Positions 12,395 to 22,853 of a DNA stretch of 64,000 nucleotides are shown piece after piece. The first letter of the stretch is position 1; each line of letters starts with the position of its first letter. Both the position numbers and the translations under genes were made by a program. The notes under the pieces are model-generated. The model saw nothing but the letters and a program-made list of their open reading frames with translations, was not told the DNA's origin and ran no database searches. Origin of the DNA: Urophycis tenuis (Eukaryota > Chordata > Actinopteri > Gadiformes > Phycidae); contig JAXIVH010000108.1 of the NCBI GenBank assembly GCA_036785325.1, positions 539,001 through 603,000 on the forward strand, in the 5' to 3' direction.

Positions 12395-13750
12395 CCCTTT
12401 GGTGAATATAGTCTTGCCATACGCCGTTGGAAAGCTTAGATTTCCCCGCTTAAAATGAGCCCATCCGCCAGCAGTCTGGTTGATCACAGACAAAACTGCG
12501 TCAGGTTGACTAAAGTCTACCCAGCAGCTAAAAACATACCTTCAACGTTTCAATTAACATCAATCTTTCCTTACAGATCAAAAATTAATTAGCTTAGTAT
12601 TTCAACGACCAATGAGTCAATATAGTCTTGCCATACGCCGTTGGAAAGCTTAGATTTCCCCGCTTAAAATGAGCCCATCCGCGAGCAGTCTGGTTGATCA
12701 CAGACTAAACTGCGTCAGGTTGACTGAAGTCTACCCAGCAGCTAAAAACATACCTTCAACGTTTCAATTAACATCAATCTTTCCTTACAGAACACAAATT
12801 AATTAGCTTAGTATTTCAATGACCCATGAGGCAATATAGTCTTGCAATACGCCGTTGGAAAGCTTAGATTTCCCCGCTTAAAATGAGCCCATTCGCGAGC
12901 AGTCTGGTTGATCACAGACTAAACTGCGTCAGGTTGAATGAAGTCTACCCAGCAGCTAAAAACATACCTTCAACGTTTCAATTAACATCAATCTTTCCTT
13001 ACAGAACACAAATTAATTAGCTTAGTATTTCAACGACCCATGAGTCAATATAGTCTTGCCATACGCCGTTGAAAAGCTTAGATTTCCCCGCTTAAAATGA
13101 GCCCATCCGCCAGCAGTCTGGTTGATCACAGACTAAACTGCGTCAGGTTGAATGAAGTCTACCCAGCAGCTAAAAACATACCTTTAACGTTTCAATTAAC
13201 ATCAATCTTTCCTTACAGAACACAAATTAATTAGCTTAGTATTTCAACGGCCCTTTGGTGAATATAGTCTTGCCATACGCCGTCGAAAAGCTTTGATTTC
13301 CCCGCTTAAAATGAGCCCATCCGCCAGCAGTCTGGTTGATCACAGACTAAACTGCGTCAGGTTTACTGAAGTCTACCCAGCAGCTAAAAACATACCTTAA
13401 ACGTTTCAATTAACATCAATCTTTCCTTACAGAACACAAATTAATTAGCTTAGTATTTCAACGACCCTTTGGTGAATATAGTCTTGCCATACGCCGTTAG
13501 AAAGCTTAGATTTCCCCGCTTATAATGAGCCCATCCTTGAGCAATTTGGTTGCTCACAGACAAAACTGTGTCAGGTTGAGTGAAGTCTACCCAGCAGCTA
13601 AAAACATACCTTCAACGTTTCAATTAACATCAATCTTTCCTTACAGAACACAAATTAATTAGCTTAGTATTTCGACGACCCATGAGTCAATATAGTCTTG
13701 CCATACGCCGTTGGAAAGCTTAGATTTCCCCGCTTAAAATGAGCCCATCC

Positions 13751-16316
13751 CCAAGCAATTTGGTTGCTCAGAGACAAAACTGCGTCAGGTTGACTGAAGT
13801 CTACCCAGCAGCTAAAAACATACCTTCAACGTTTCAATTAACATCAATCTTTCCTTACAGATCACAAATTAATTAGCTTAGTATTTCAACGACCCATGAG
13901 TCAATATAGTCTTGCCATACGCCGTTGGAAAGCTTTGATTTCCCCGCTTAAAATGAGCCCATCCCCGAGGGATTTGGTTGCTCAGAGACAAAACTGCGTC
14001 AGGTTTACTGAAGTCTACCCAGCAGCTAAAAACATACCTTAAACGTTTCAATTAACATCAATCTTTCCTTACAGAACACAAATTAATTAGCTTAGTATTT
14101 CAACGACCCTTTGGTGAATATAGTCTTGCCATACGCCGTTGGAAAGCTTAGATTTCCCCGCTTATAATGAGCCCATCCTTGAGCAATTTGGTTGCTCACA
14201 GACAAAACTGTGTCAGGTTGAGTGAAGTCTACCCAGCAGCTAAAAACATACCTTCAACGTTTCAATTAACATCAATCTTTCCTTACAGAACACAAATTAA
14301 TTATCTTAGTATTTCAACGACCCATGAGTCAATATAGTCTTGCCATACGCCGTTGGAAAGCTAAGATTTCCCCGCTCAAAATGAGCCCATCCCCGAGCGA
14401 TTTGGTTGCTCAGAGACAAAACTGCGTCAGGTTGACTGAAGTCTACCCAGCAGCTAAAAACATACCTTCAACGTTTCAATTAACATCAATCTTTCCTTAC
14501 AGATCACAAATTAATTAGCTGAGTATTTCAACGACCCTTTAGTGAATATAGTCTTGCCATACGCCGTTGGAAAGCTTAGATTTCCCCGCTTAGATGAGCC
14601 CATCCGCGAACAGTCTGGTTGCTCACAGACTAAACTGCGTCAGGTTGACTGAAGTCTACCCAGCAGCTAAAAACATACCTTCAACGTTTCAATTAACATT
14701 AATCTTTCCTTACAGAACACAAATTAATTAGTTTAGTATTTCAACGACCCATGACTCTATATAGTCTTGCCATACGCCGTTGGGAACCTTAGATTTCCCC
14801 GCTTAAAAAGAGCCCATCCGCGAGCAGTCTGGTTGATCACAGACTAAACTGCGTCAGGTTGACTGAAGTCTACCCAGCAGCTAAAAACATACCTTCAACG
14901 TTTCAATTAACATCAATCTTTCCTTACAGAACACAAATTAATTAGCTTAGTATTTCGACGACCCATGAGTCAATATAGTCTTGCCATACGCCGTTGGAAA
15001 GCTTAGATTTCCCCGCTTAAAATGAGCCCATCCCCAAGCAATTTGGTTGCTCAGAGACAAAACTGCGTCAGGTTGACTGAAGTCTACCCAGCAGCTAAAA
15101 ACATACCTTCAACGTTTCAATTAACATCAATCTTTCCTTACAGATCACAAATTAATTAGCTTAGTATTTCAACGACCCATGAGTCAATATAGTCTTGCCA
15201 TACGCCGTTGGAAAGCTTTGATTTCCCCGCTTAAAATGAGCCCATCCCCGAGGGATTTGGTTGCTCAGAGACAAAACTGCGTCAGGTTTACTGAAGTCTA
15301 CCCAGCAGCTAAAAACATACCTTAAACGTTTCAATTAACATCAATCTTTCCTTACAGAACACAAATTAATTAGCTTAGTATTTCAACGACCCTTTGGTGA
15401 ATATAGTCTTGCCATACGCCGTTGGAAAGCTTAGATTTCCCCGCTTATAATGAGCCCATCCTTGAGCAATTTGGTTGCTCACAGACAAAACTGTGTCAGG
15501 TTGAGTGAAGTCTACCCAGCAGCTAAAAACATACCTTCAACGTTTCAATTAACATCAATCTTTCCTTACAGAACACAAATTAATTATCTTAGTATTTCAA
15601 CGACCCATGAGTCAATATAGTCTTGCCATACGCCGTTGGAAAGCTAAGATTTCCCCGCTCAAAATGAGCCCATCCCCGAGCGATTTGGTTGCTCAGAGAC
15701 AAAACTGCGTCAGGTTGACTGAAGTCTACCCAGCAGCTAAAAACATACCTTCAACGTTTCAATTAACATCAATCTTTCCTTACAGATCACAAATTAATTA
15801 GCTGAGTATTTCAACGACCCTTTAGTGAATATAGTCTTGCCATACGCCGTTGGAAAGCTTAGATTTCCCCGCTTAAATGAGCCCATCCGCGAACAGTCTG
15901 GTTGCTCACAGACTAAACTGCGTCAGGTTGACTGAAGTCTACCCAGCAGCTAAAAACATACCTTCAACGTTTCAATTAACATTAATCTTTCCTTACAGAA
16001 CACAAATTAATTAGTTTAGTATTTCAACGACCCATGACTCTATATAGTCTTGCCATACGCCGTTGGGAACCTTAGATTTCCCCGCTTAAAAAGAGCCCAT
16101 CCGCGAGCAGTCTGGTTGATCACAAACTAAACTGCGTCAGGTTGACTGAAGTCTACCCAGCAGCTAAAAACATACCTTCAACGTTTCAATTAACATCAAT
16201 CTTTCCTTACAGAACACAAATTAATTAGCTTAGTATTTCAACGACCCATGAGTCAATATAGTCTTGCCATATGCCGTTGGAAAGCTTAGATTTCCCCGCT
16301 TAAAATGAGCCCATCC
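13751..16316 (+). repeat. 1,283-bp tandem duplication of six monomers
   Basis: The ccaagcaatttgg marker at 13751 recurs at 15034, and ggtttactg, ttatcttag, gctaagattt, gtttagta and ctctatatag follow in the same order in both copies. The period is 1,283 rather than 1,284 because each copy contains one 213-bp monomer. The whole doublet is repeated at about 40.7-43.3 kb, so it predates the larger duplication. Confidence 0.85.
14553..14765 (+). repeat. 213-bp monomer with single-base deletion
   Basis: The usual cgcttaaaatgagc is cgcttagatgagc here (cgcttaaatgagc in the copies near 15874, 41551 and 42838), one base short. It is useful as a phylogenetic marker within the array. Confidence 0.85.
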
Positions 16317-18546
16317 GCGAGCAGTCTGGTTGATCACAGACTAAAGTGCGTCAGGTTGAATGAAGTCTACCCAGCAGCTAAAAACATACCTTTAACGTTT
16401 CAATTAACATCAATCTTTCCTTACAGAACACAAATTAATTAGCTTAGTATTTCAACGGCCCTTTGGTGAATATAGTCTTGCCATACGCCGTCGAAAAGCT
16501 TTGATTTCCCCGCTTAAAATGAGCCCATCCGCCAGCAGTCTGGTTGATCACAGACTAAACTGCGTCAGGTTGACTGAAGTCTACCCAGCAGCTAAAAACA
16601 TACCTTCAACGTTTCAATTAAGATCAATCTTTCAATAAAGAACAGAAATTAATTAGCTTAGTATTTCAACGACCCATGACTCAATATAGTCTTGCCATAC
16701 GCCGTTGGGAACCTTAGATTTCCCCGCTTAAAATGAGCCCATCCGCGAGCAGTCTGGTTGATCACAGACTAAACTGCGTCAGGTTGACTGAAGTCTACCC
16801 AGCAGCTAAAAACATACCTTAAACGTTTCAATTAACATCAATCTTTCCTTACAGAACACAAATTAATTAGCTTAGTATTTCAACGACCCTTTTGGTGAAT
16901 ATAGTCTTGCCATACGCCGTTGGAAAGCTTAGATTTCCCCGCTTATAATGAGCCCATCCTTGAGCAATTTGGTTGCTCACAGACAAAACTGTGTCAGGTT
17001 GAGTGAAGTCTACCCAGCAGCTAAAAACATACATTCAACGTTTCAATTAACATCAATCTTTCCTTACAGAACACAAATTAATTATCTTAGTATTTCGACG
17101 ACCCATGAGTCAATATAGTCTTGCCATACGCCGTTGGAAAGCTTAGATTTCCCCGCTTAAAATGAGCCCATCCCCAAGCAATTTGGTTGCTCAGAGACAA
17201 AACTGCGTCAGGTTGACTGAAGTCTACCCAGCAGCTAAAAACATACCTTCAACGTTTCAATTAACATCAATCTTTCCTTACAGATCACAAATTAATTAGC
17301 TTAGTATTTCAACGACCCATGAGTCAATATAGTCTTGCCATACGCCGTTGGAAAGCTTCGATTTCCCCGCTTAAAATGAGCCCATCCCCGAGCGATTTGG
17401 TTGCTCAGAGACAAAACTGCGTCAGGTTGACTGAAGTCTACCCAGCAGCTAAAAACATACCTTAAACGTTTCAATTAACATCAATCTTTCCTTACAGAAC
17501 ACAAATTAATTAGCTTAGTATTTCAACGACCCTTTGGTGAATATAGTCTTGCCATACGCCGTTGGAAAGCTTAGATTTCCCCGCTTATAATGAGCCCATC
17601 CTTGAGCAATTTGGTTGCTCACAGACAAAACTGTGTCAGGTTGAGTGAAGTCTACCCAGCAGCTAAAAACATACCTTCAACGTTTCAATTAACATCAATC
17701 TTTCCTTACAGAACACAAATTAATTATCTTAGTATTTCAACGACCCTTTAGTGAATATAGTCTTGCCATACGCCGTTGGAAAGCTTAGATTTCCCCGCTT
17801 AAAATGAGCCCATCCCCGAGCGATTTGGTTGCTCAGAGACAAAACTGCGTCAGGTTGACTGAAGTCTACCCAGCAGCTAAAAACATACCTTCAACGTTTC
17901 AATTAACATCAATCTTTCCTTACAGATCACAAATTAATTAGCTGAGTATTTCAACGACCCTTTAGTGAATATAGTCTTGCCATACGCCGTTGGAAAGCTT
18001 AGATTTCCCCGCTTATAATGAGCCCATCCTTGAGCAATTTGGTTGCTCACAGACAAAACTGTGTCAGGTTGAGTGAAGTCTACCCAGCAGCTAAAAACAT
18101 ACCTTCAACGTTTCAATTAACCTCAATCTTTCCTTACAGAACACAAATTAATTATCTTAGTATTTCAACGACCCATGAGTCAATATAGTCTTGCCATACG
18201 CCGTTGGAAAGCTTAGATTTCCCCGCTTAAAATGAGCCCATCCCCGAGCGATTTGGTTGCTCAGAGACAAAACTGCGTCAGGTTGACTGAAGTCTACCCA
18301 GCAGCTAAAAACATACCTTCAACGTTTCAATTAACATCAATCTTTCCTTACAGATCACAAATTAATTAGCTTAGTATTTCAACGACCAATGAGTCAATAT
18401 AGTCTTGCCATACGCCGTTGGAAAGCTTAGATTTCCCCGCTTAAAATGAGCCCATCCGCGAGCAATTTGGTTGCTCACAGACTAAACTGCGTCAGGTTGA
18501 ATGAAGTCTACCCAGCAGCTAAAAACATACCTTCAACTTTTCAATT

Positions 18547-19086
18547 CACGCGTTTTTTTTGTAATACGTGTAGCTATGATAAAGGACACATGTTTTGGCC
18601 TGTTTTATTATTCATAGTTGGCTTAACAGTAATAGAATATTATTATATGCTATAAGTGACCAGACGTCCGAGATCAAAACTGGGAGCATAATCCCCGAGA
18701 AGGGGGAAAAAAAGGGTCAGCTATGTTTAAGTATATATATATATGTGTGTGTATATATGCGTGTGTGTGTGTGTATATATGTGCGCGCGTGTGTGTGTGT
18801 GTGTGTGTGTGTTTTAATCACTTACTTGGAACGGCATGATCCCACATCGCTGTGAAGGGATGGCGTTAACCAGGTGGGCGTGCAACCCCTCGAGAGAGTT
18901 GCTGCCTCACCGGCACTTGTACTTGTTCAGCCGGATGCAGTTCTTCACAACCACCTTCACAGAGACATACAGCTGTATGCCAGGGGGGTCATGTAACACA
19001 CAACCTATTGCAAGGTCCTCATTTATGCTGGTGTCATTTTGAAATGTTACCATATACAAGTTTGAATGGTTTTGACACACGATGAC
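18547..19086 (+). repeat. Non-satellite insert copy 1, truncated (540 bp)
   Basis: It begins at cacgcgtttttttt directly after satellite tttcaatt, as in all copies. It keeps the AT-rich part, the TA/TG/CG microsatellite and the distal part of the minus-strand pseudo-exon. It then jumps from gatgac straight to agcagctaaagac inside the diverged monomer. Relative to copy 2 the missing piece corresponds to 20946-21536 (591 bp). The dinucleotide AC lies at both break sites, suggesting a microhomology-sized junction. Confidence 0.95.
18826..19086 (-). pseudogene. Truncated minus-strand pseudo-exon, insert copy 1
   Basis: This is the 3' half of the exon described for copy 2, including the in-frame TGA and the GTAAGT donor at its low-coordinate end. 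The proline-rich 5' half is removed by the 591-bp deletion. Confidence 0.45.
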
Positions 19087-20403
19087 AGCAGCTAAAGACA
19101 TACCTTCAACGTTTCAATTAACATCAATCTTTCCTTACAGAACACAAATTAATTAGCTTAGTATTTCAACGACCCTTTAGTGAATATAGTCTTGCCATAC
19201 GCCGTTGGAAAGCTTAGATTTCCCCGCTTATAATGAGCCCATCCTTGAGCAATTTGGTTGCTCACAGACAAAACTGTGTCAGGTTGAGTGAAGTCTACCC
19301 AGCAGCTAAAAACATACCTTCAACGTTTCAATTAACATCAATCTTCCCTTACAGAACACAAATTAATTATCTTAGTATTTCAACGACCCATGACTCAATA
19401 TAGTCTTGCCATACGCCGTTGGGAACCTTAGATTTCCCCGCTTAAAAAGAGCCCATCCGCGAGCAGTCTGGTTGATCACAGACTAAACTGCGTCAGGTTG
19501 ACTGAAGTCTACCCAGCAGCTAAAAACATACCTTCAACGTTTCAATTAACATCAATCTTTCCTTACAGATCACAAATTAATTAGCTTAGTATTTCAACGA
19601 CCCATGAGTCAATATAGTCTTGCCATACGCCGTTGGAAAGCTTAGATTTCCCCGCTTATAATGAGCCCATCCTTGAGCAATTTGGTTGCTCACAGACAAA
19701 ACTGTGTCAGGTTGAGTGAAGTCTACCCAGCAGCTAAAAACATACCTTAAACGTTTCAATTAACATCAATCTTTCCTTACAGAACACAAATTAATTAGCT
19801 TAGTATTTCAACGACCCTTTGGTGAATATAGTCTTGCCATACGCCGTTGGAAAGCTTAGATTTCCCCGCTTAAAATGAGCCCATCCCCGAGCGATTTGGT
19901 TGCTCAGAGACAAAACTGCGTCAGGTTGACTGAAGTCTACCCAGCAGCTAAAAACATACCTTCAACGTTTCAATTAACATCAATCTTTCCTTACAGATCA
20001 CAAATTAATTAGCTTAGTATTTCAACGACCAATGAGTCAATATAGTCTTGCCATACGCCGTTGGAAAGCTTAGATTTCCCCGCTTAAAATGAGCCCATCC
20101 GCGAGCAGTCTGGTTGCTCACAGACAAAACTGCGACAGGTTGACTGAAGTCTACCCAGCAGCTAAAAACATACCTTAAACGTTTCAATTAAGATCAATCT
20201 TTCAATAAAGAACAGAAATTAATTAGCTTAGTATTTCAACGACCCATGACTCAATATAGTCTTGCCATACGCCGTTGGGAACCTTAGATTTCCCCGCTTA
20301 AAATGAGCCCATCCGCGAGCAATTTGGTTGCTCACAGACTAAACTGCGTCAGGTTGAATGAAGTCTACCCAGCAGCTAAAAACATACCTTCAACTTTTCA
20401 ATT
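19087..20403 (+). repeat. Satellite between inserts 1 and 2
   Basis: Satellite resumes in mid-monomer at agcagctaaagac, whose aaagac marks the diverged post-insert monomer. About six monomers follow, ending with the aataaag variant and the gggaacc host monomer of insert 2. The order equals the last part of the other 2.45-kb units. Confidence 0.93.
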
Positions 20404-20587
20404 CACGCGTTTTTTTTGTAATACGTGTAGCTATGATAAAGGACACATGTTTTGGCCTGTTTTATTATTCATAGTTGGCTTAACAGTAATAGAATATTAT
20501 TATATGCTATAAGTGACCAGACGTCCGAGATCAAAACTGGGAGCATAATCCCCGAGAAGGGGGAAAAAAAGGGTCAGCTATGTTTAA

Positions 20588-20671
20588 GTATATATATATA
20601 TGTGTGTGTATATATGCGTGTGTGTGTGTGTATATATGTGCGCGCGTGTGTGTGTGTGTGTGTGTGTGTGT
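20588..20671 (+). repeat. TA/TG/CG compound microsatellite
   Basis: About 84 bp of alternating purine-pyrimidine sequence: (TA)n, (TG)n, a TATATA step, GTGCGCGCG and a final (TG) run. Such tracts are prone to length change and Z-DNA formation. The length differs by 2 bp among insert copies, and point changes (tatatg/tatacg, gcgcgc/gcgcgt, gcgcgcatg) label individual copies. Confidence 0.95.
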
Positions 20672-20684
20672 TTTAATCACTTAC

Positions 20685-21188
20685 TTGGAACGGCATGATC
20701 CCACATCGCTGTGAAGGGATGGCGTTAACCAGGTGGGCGTGCAACCCCTCGAGAGAGTTGCTGCCTCACCGGCACTTGTACTTGTTCAGCCGGATGCAGT
20801 TCTTCACAACCACCTTCACAGAGACATACAGCTGTATGCCAGGGGGGTCATGTAACACACAACCTATTGCAAGGTCCTCATTTATGCTGGTGTCATTTTG
20901 AAATGTTACCATATACAAGTTTGAATGGTTTTGACACACGATGACTGCAGAGACAGCTGCAGGATGGCCCACGAAGCAGGACGGAGGGGGCCTGTGGCTG
21001 TGCGGGGAGGACCAGCGGTATGGGTGCCGCCGACACAGGGGGCGGGCGGGCCACAGGCTGACGCAGCAGGAGGCCTCGGCTGGAGGCGGGTGGGCGCAGG
21101 AGGCTTCGGCCGGGTGGAGGACGACAACGCAGTGGGCTGAACGGGCCGGTTGGTGGGAGTCACAGGCTCTGGCTCATCAACAAATAAC
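20685..21188 (-). pseudogene. Decayed minus-strand coding exon (504 bp), copy 2
   Basis: Read on the minus strand, the exon has a good acceptor (tattttatatttccag, AG at 21190-21189) and a donor (CAA/GTAAGT, 20684-20679). The first part is open and proline-rich (LFVDEPEPVTPTNRP, then many Pro/Ala/Thr). The second part is open in a different frame: VIVCQNHSNLYMVTFQND, then DPPGIQLYVSVKVVVKNC, then YKCR, a TGA stop at about 20766, and GSNSLEGLHAHLVNAIP up to PFQ at the donor. The TGA fits a CpG change from CGA (Arg). The RGSxSLExxHxHL pattern recalls uncharacterised fish proteins, from memory and unverified. A frame change inside the GC-rich part and the stop make it non-functional. All nine copies share the stop. 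An alternative is two separate short exons. Confidence 0.5.
21066..21118 (+). repeat. 30-bp GC-rich direct repeat inside the insert
   Basis: gcaggaggcctcggc at 21066 recurs as gcaggaggcttcggc at 21096, 30 bp apart. It lies in the GC-rich, proline-coding part of the pseudo-exon, where several frames on both strands are open simply because stop codons are rare. Confidence 0.8.
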
Positions 21189-21245
21189 CTGGAAATATAA
21201 AATACACACGTGATCAGTATTGATATTGATATCTTTTATAAGAAC

Positions 21246-21318
21246 ACTGTTCATACCGTTTACACTTTTTATACAACTGTTTATACAATGTCCATACTGT
21301 TTATTTATTAATGTTTAT
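21246..21318 (+). repeat. AT-rich degenerate short repeats
   Basis: Variants of ataccgttta, acaactgttta, tactgttta and atgttta follow one another without exact periodicity. On the minus strand they lie upstream of the pseudo-exon acceptor and look like intron sequence. Confidence 0.5.
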
Positions 21319-21326
21319 CACTGAAA

Positions 21327-21332
21327 AATAAA
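21327..21332 (+). other. AATAAA hexamer near the insert 3' end
   Basis: A canonical polyadenylation hexamer (gaaaaataaagg) on the plus strand. No plus-strand gene precedes it, so it is probably incidental in AT-rich sequence. Confidence 0.2.
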
Positions 21333-21373
21333 GGTGACTTGGGACTTGTGTGCTATTTTCTTTCCACAGCCAA

Positions 21374-21587
21374 CAGAACACACATGAATCAGCTTATTAT
21401 TTCGACGACCCATGGGCAAATATAGTCATGCCATACGTCGTTGGAAAGCTTAGATTTCCCCGTTTAAAATGGGCCCATCTCCGAGCAATTTGGTTGCTCA
21501 CAGACAAATCTGCGTCAGGTTGACTGAAGTCTACACAGCAGCTAAAGACATACCTTCAACGTTTCAATTAACATCAATCTTTCCTTA
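21374..21587 (+). repeat. Most diverged satellite monomer, directly after the insert
   Basis: A 214-bp monomer with roughly 16 differences from the class B consensus, including acatgaatcagcttatta, atgggcaaatatagtcatgcc, tacgtcg, cgtttaaaatggg and ctacacagc with aaagac. The same version follows insert copies 2, 3, 5, 6 and 7 (from 21374, 23822, 46479, 48929 and 51377). Similarity to normal monomers seems to continue a few bases into the insert end (ctttcc and acag). Confidence 0.9.
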
Positions 21588-22496
21588 CAGAACACAAATT
21601 AATTAGCTTAGTATTTCAACGACCCTTTAGTGAATATAGTCTTGCCATACGCCGTTGGAAAGCTTAGATTTCCCCGCTTATAATGAGCCCATCCTTGAGC
21701 AATTTGGTTGCTCACAGACAAAACTGTGTCAGGTTGAGTGAAGTCTACCCAGCAGCTAAAAACATACCTTCAACGTTTCAATTAACATCAATCTTCCCTT
21801 ACAGAACACAAATTAATTATCTTAGTATTTCAACGACCCATGACTCAATATAGTCTTGCCATACGCCGTTGGGAACCTTAGATTTCCCCGCTTAAAAAGA
21901 GCCCATCCGCGAGCAGTCTGGTTGATCACAGACTAAACTGCGTCAGGTTGACTGAAGTCTACCCAGCAGCTAAAAACATACCTTCAACGTTTCAATTAAC
22001 ATCAATCTTTCCTTACAGATCACAAATTAATTAGCTTAGTATTTCAACGACCCATGAGTCAATATAGTCTTGCCATACGCCGTTGGAAAGCTTAGATTTC
22101 CCCGCTTATAATGAGCCCATCCTTGAGCAATTTGGTTGCTCACAGACAAAACTGTGTCAGGTTGAGTGAAGTCTACCCAGCAGCTAAAAACATACCTTAA
22201 ACGTTTCAATTAACATCAATCTTTCCTTACAGAACACAAATTAATTAGCTTAGTATTTCAACGACCCTTTGGTGAATATAGTCTTGCCATACGCCGTTGG
22301 AAAGCTTAGATTTCCCCGCTTAAAATGAGCCCATCCCCGAGCGATTTGGTTGCTCAGAGACAAAACTGCGTCAGGTTGACTGAAGTCTACCCAGCAGCTA
22401 AAAACATACCTTCAACGTTTCAATTAACATCAATCTTTCCTTACAGATCACAAATTAATTAGCTTAGTATTTCAACGACCAATGAGTCAATATAGT

Positions 22497-22710
22497 CTTG
22501 CCATACGCCGTTGGAAAGCTTAGATTTCCCCGCTTAAAATGAGCCCATCCGCGAGCAGTCTGGTTGCTCACAGACAAAACTGCGACAGGTTGACTGAAGT
22601 CTACCCAGCAGCTAAAAACATACCTTAAACGTTTCAATTAAGATCAATCTTTCAATAAAGAACAGAAATTAATTAGCTTAGTATTTCAACGACCCATGAC
22701 TCAATATAGT
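22497..22710 (+). repeat. Reference monomer, class C (hybrid, aataaag variant)
   Basis: It combines class A agtctgg with class B ttgctc, has gcgacagg, and ends with agatcaatctttcaataaag instead of the usual acatcaatctttccttacag. It introduces an AATAAA hexamer at 22654. It occurs near insert-bearing units (for example near 20204, 25102 and 26480) and in parts of 51.8-63.1 kb, but not in 1-16 kb. Confidence 0.85.
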
Positions 22711-22853
22711 CTTGCCATACGCCGTTGGGAACCTTAGATTTCCCCGCTTAAAATGAGCCCATCCGCGAGCAATTTGGTTGCTCACAGACTAAACTGCGTC
22801 AGGTTGAATGAAGTCTACCCAGCAGCTAAAAACATACCTTCAACTTTTCAATT

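Larger units (their letters stand above)
1..18546. repeat. 214-bp satellite array, block 1
   Basis: This is an uninterrupted head-to-tail array of about 86.7 monomers. The motif cttgccatacgcc recurs at 1, 215, 429, 643 and so on, a strict 214-bp period. Nearly every monomer has an AAGCTT site in ggaaagcttag, so HindIII would give a 214-bp ladder. Variants fall into recurring classes: gaaaag/gccagc, gcgtag, ctcataatg, ttataatg with cttgagc, and gggaacc with aaaaagag. Their order defines higher-order repeats. No gene is visible. The short open frames of about 64 codons appear only where a TAG in the motif is changed by a point mutation. The array is already in progress at base 1. Confidence 0.98.
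12395..18546 (+). repeat. Class B-rich satellite leading to the first insert
   Basis: About 29 monomers, increasingly of class B. It contains a 1,283-bp tandem duplication, a variant with agatcaatctttcaataaag at 16621-16640, and small indels (14589 and 15874, one base short; 16888, one base long). The same indels occur 26,964 bp downstream. No gene is seen. Confidence 0.9.
20404..21373 (+). repeat. Non-satellite insert copy 2, complete (970 bp)
   Basis: This is the reference copy. In order it holds cacgcg with a T run, an AT-rich stretch, a TA/TG/CG microsatellite (20588-20671), a minus-strand pseudo-exon (20685-21188), a GC-rich part (about 20958-21166), AT-rich degenerate repeats, and a pyrimidine-rich end (ctattttctttccacag) leading into diverged satellite. 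No terminal inverted repeats or target-site duplication are visible, so it does not look like a simple transposon insertion. Eighteen bases of the host monomer are absent at the junction, or are replaced by similar sequence. Confidence 0.95.
20404..22853 (+). repeat. Composite 2.45-kb higher-order repeat unit (insert plus 7 monomers)
   Basis: One unit is the 970-bp insert plus seven satellite monomers (2,450 bp). Consecutive units start at 18547 (1,857 bp, deleted), 20404, 22854 and 25302 on the left, and at 45511, 47959 and 50409 on the right. The 2-bp length difference lies in the microsatellite. Confidence 0.95.
21374..22853 (+). repeat. Satellite between inserts 2 and 3 (seven monomers)
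   Basis: 1,480 bp, which is 7 x 214 minus 18. Order: diverged monomer, ttataatg, gggaacc/aaaaagag, ttataatg, gcgatttgg, class C monomer with aataaag, then the gggaacc host monomer. This defines the repeating unit of the composite higher-order repeat. Confidence 0.95.

Noticed and set aside
1..18546. CRISPR array.
   Set aside because: The period is 214 bp with no short repeat/unique spacer pattern; whole monomers are similar throughout.
18446..18655. Frame starting MSPSASNLVAHR spanning satellite and insert (nine copies).
   Set aside because: It is a chance frame across the satellite/insert junction with no domain features.
18595..18855. 86-codon frame rich in Cys/Val/Tyr.
   Set aside because: It is a translation of the TA/TG/CG microsatellite and changes length with it.
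20941..21213. Plus-strand 90-codon and 71-codon open frames in the GC-rich part of the insert.
   Set aside because: Open frames overlap here on both strands because GC-rich sequence has few stops; the splice signals and better codon sense are on the minus strand.
20404..21373. Insert as an intact transposon.
   Set aside because: No terminal inverted repeats, long terminal repeats, poly-A tail or target-site duplication; all copies are in one satellite phase, which indicates co-amplification rather than transposition.
21360..21373. Plus-strand 3' splice site (tttctttccacag) at the insert end, and ctttccttacag in every monomer.
   Set aside because: The pyrimidine tract plus CAG is acceptor-like, but no plus-strand exon follows and the frame closes quickly; probably compositional.
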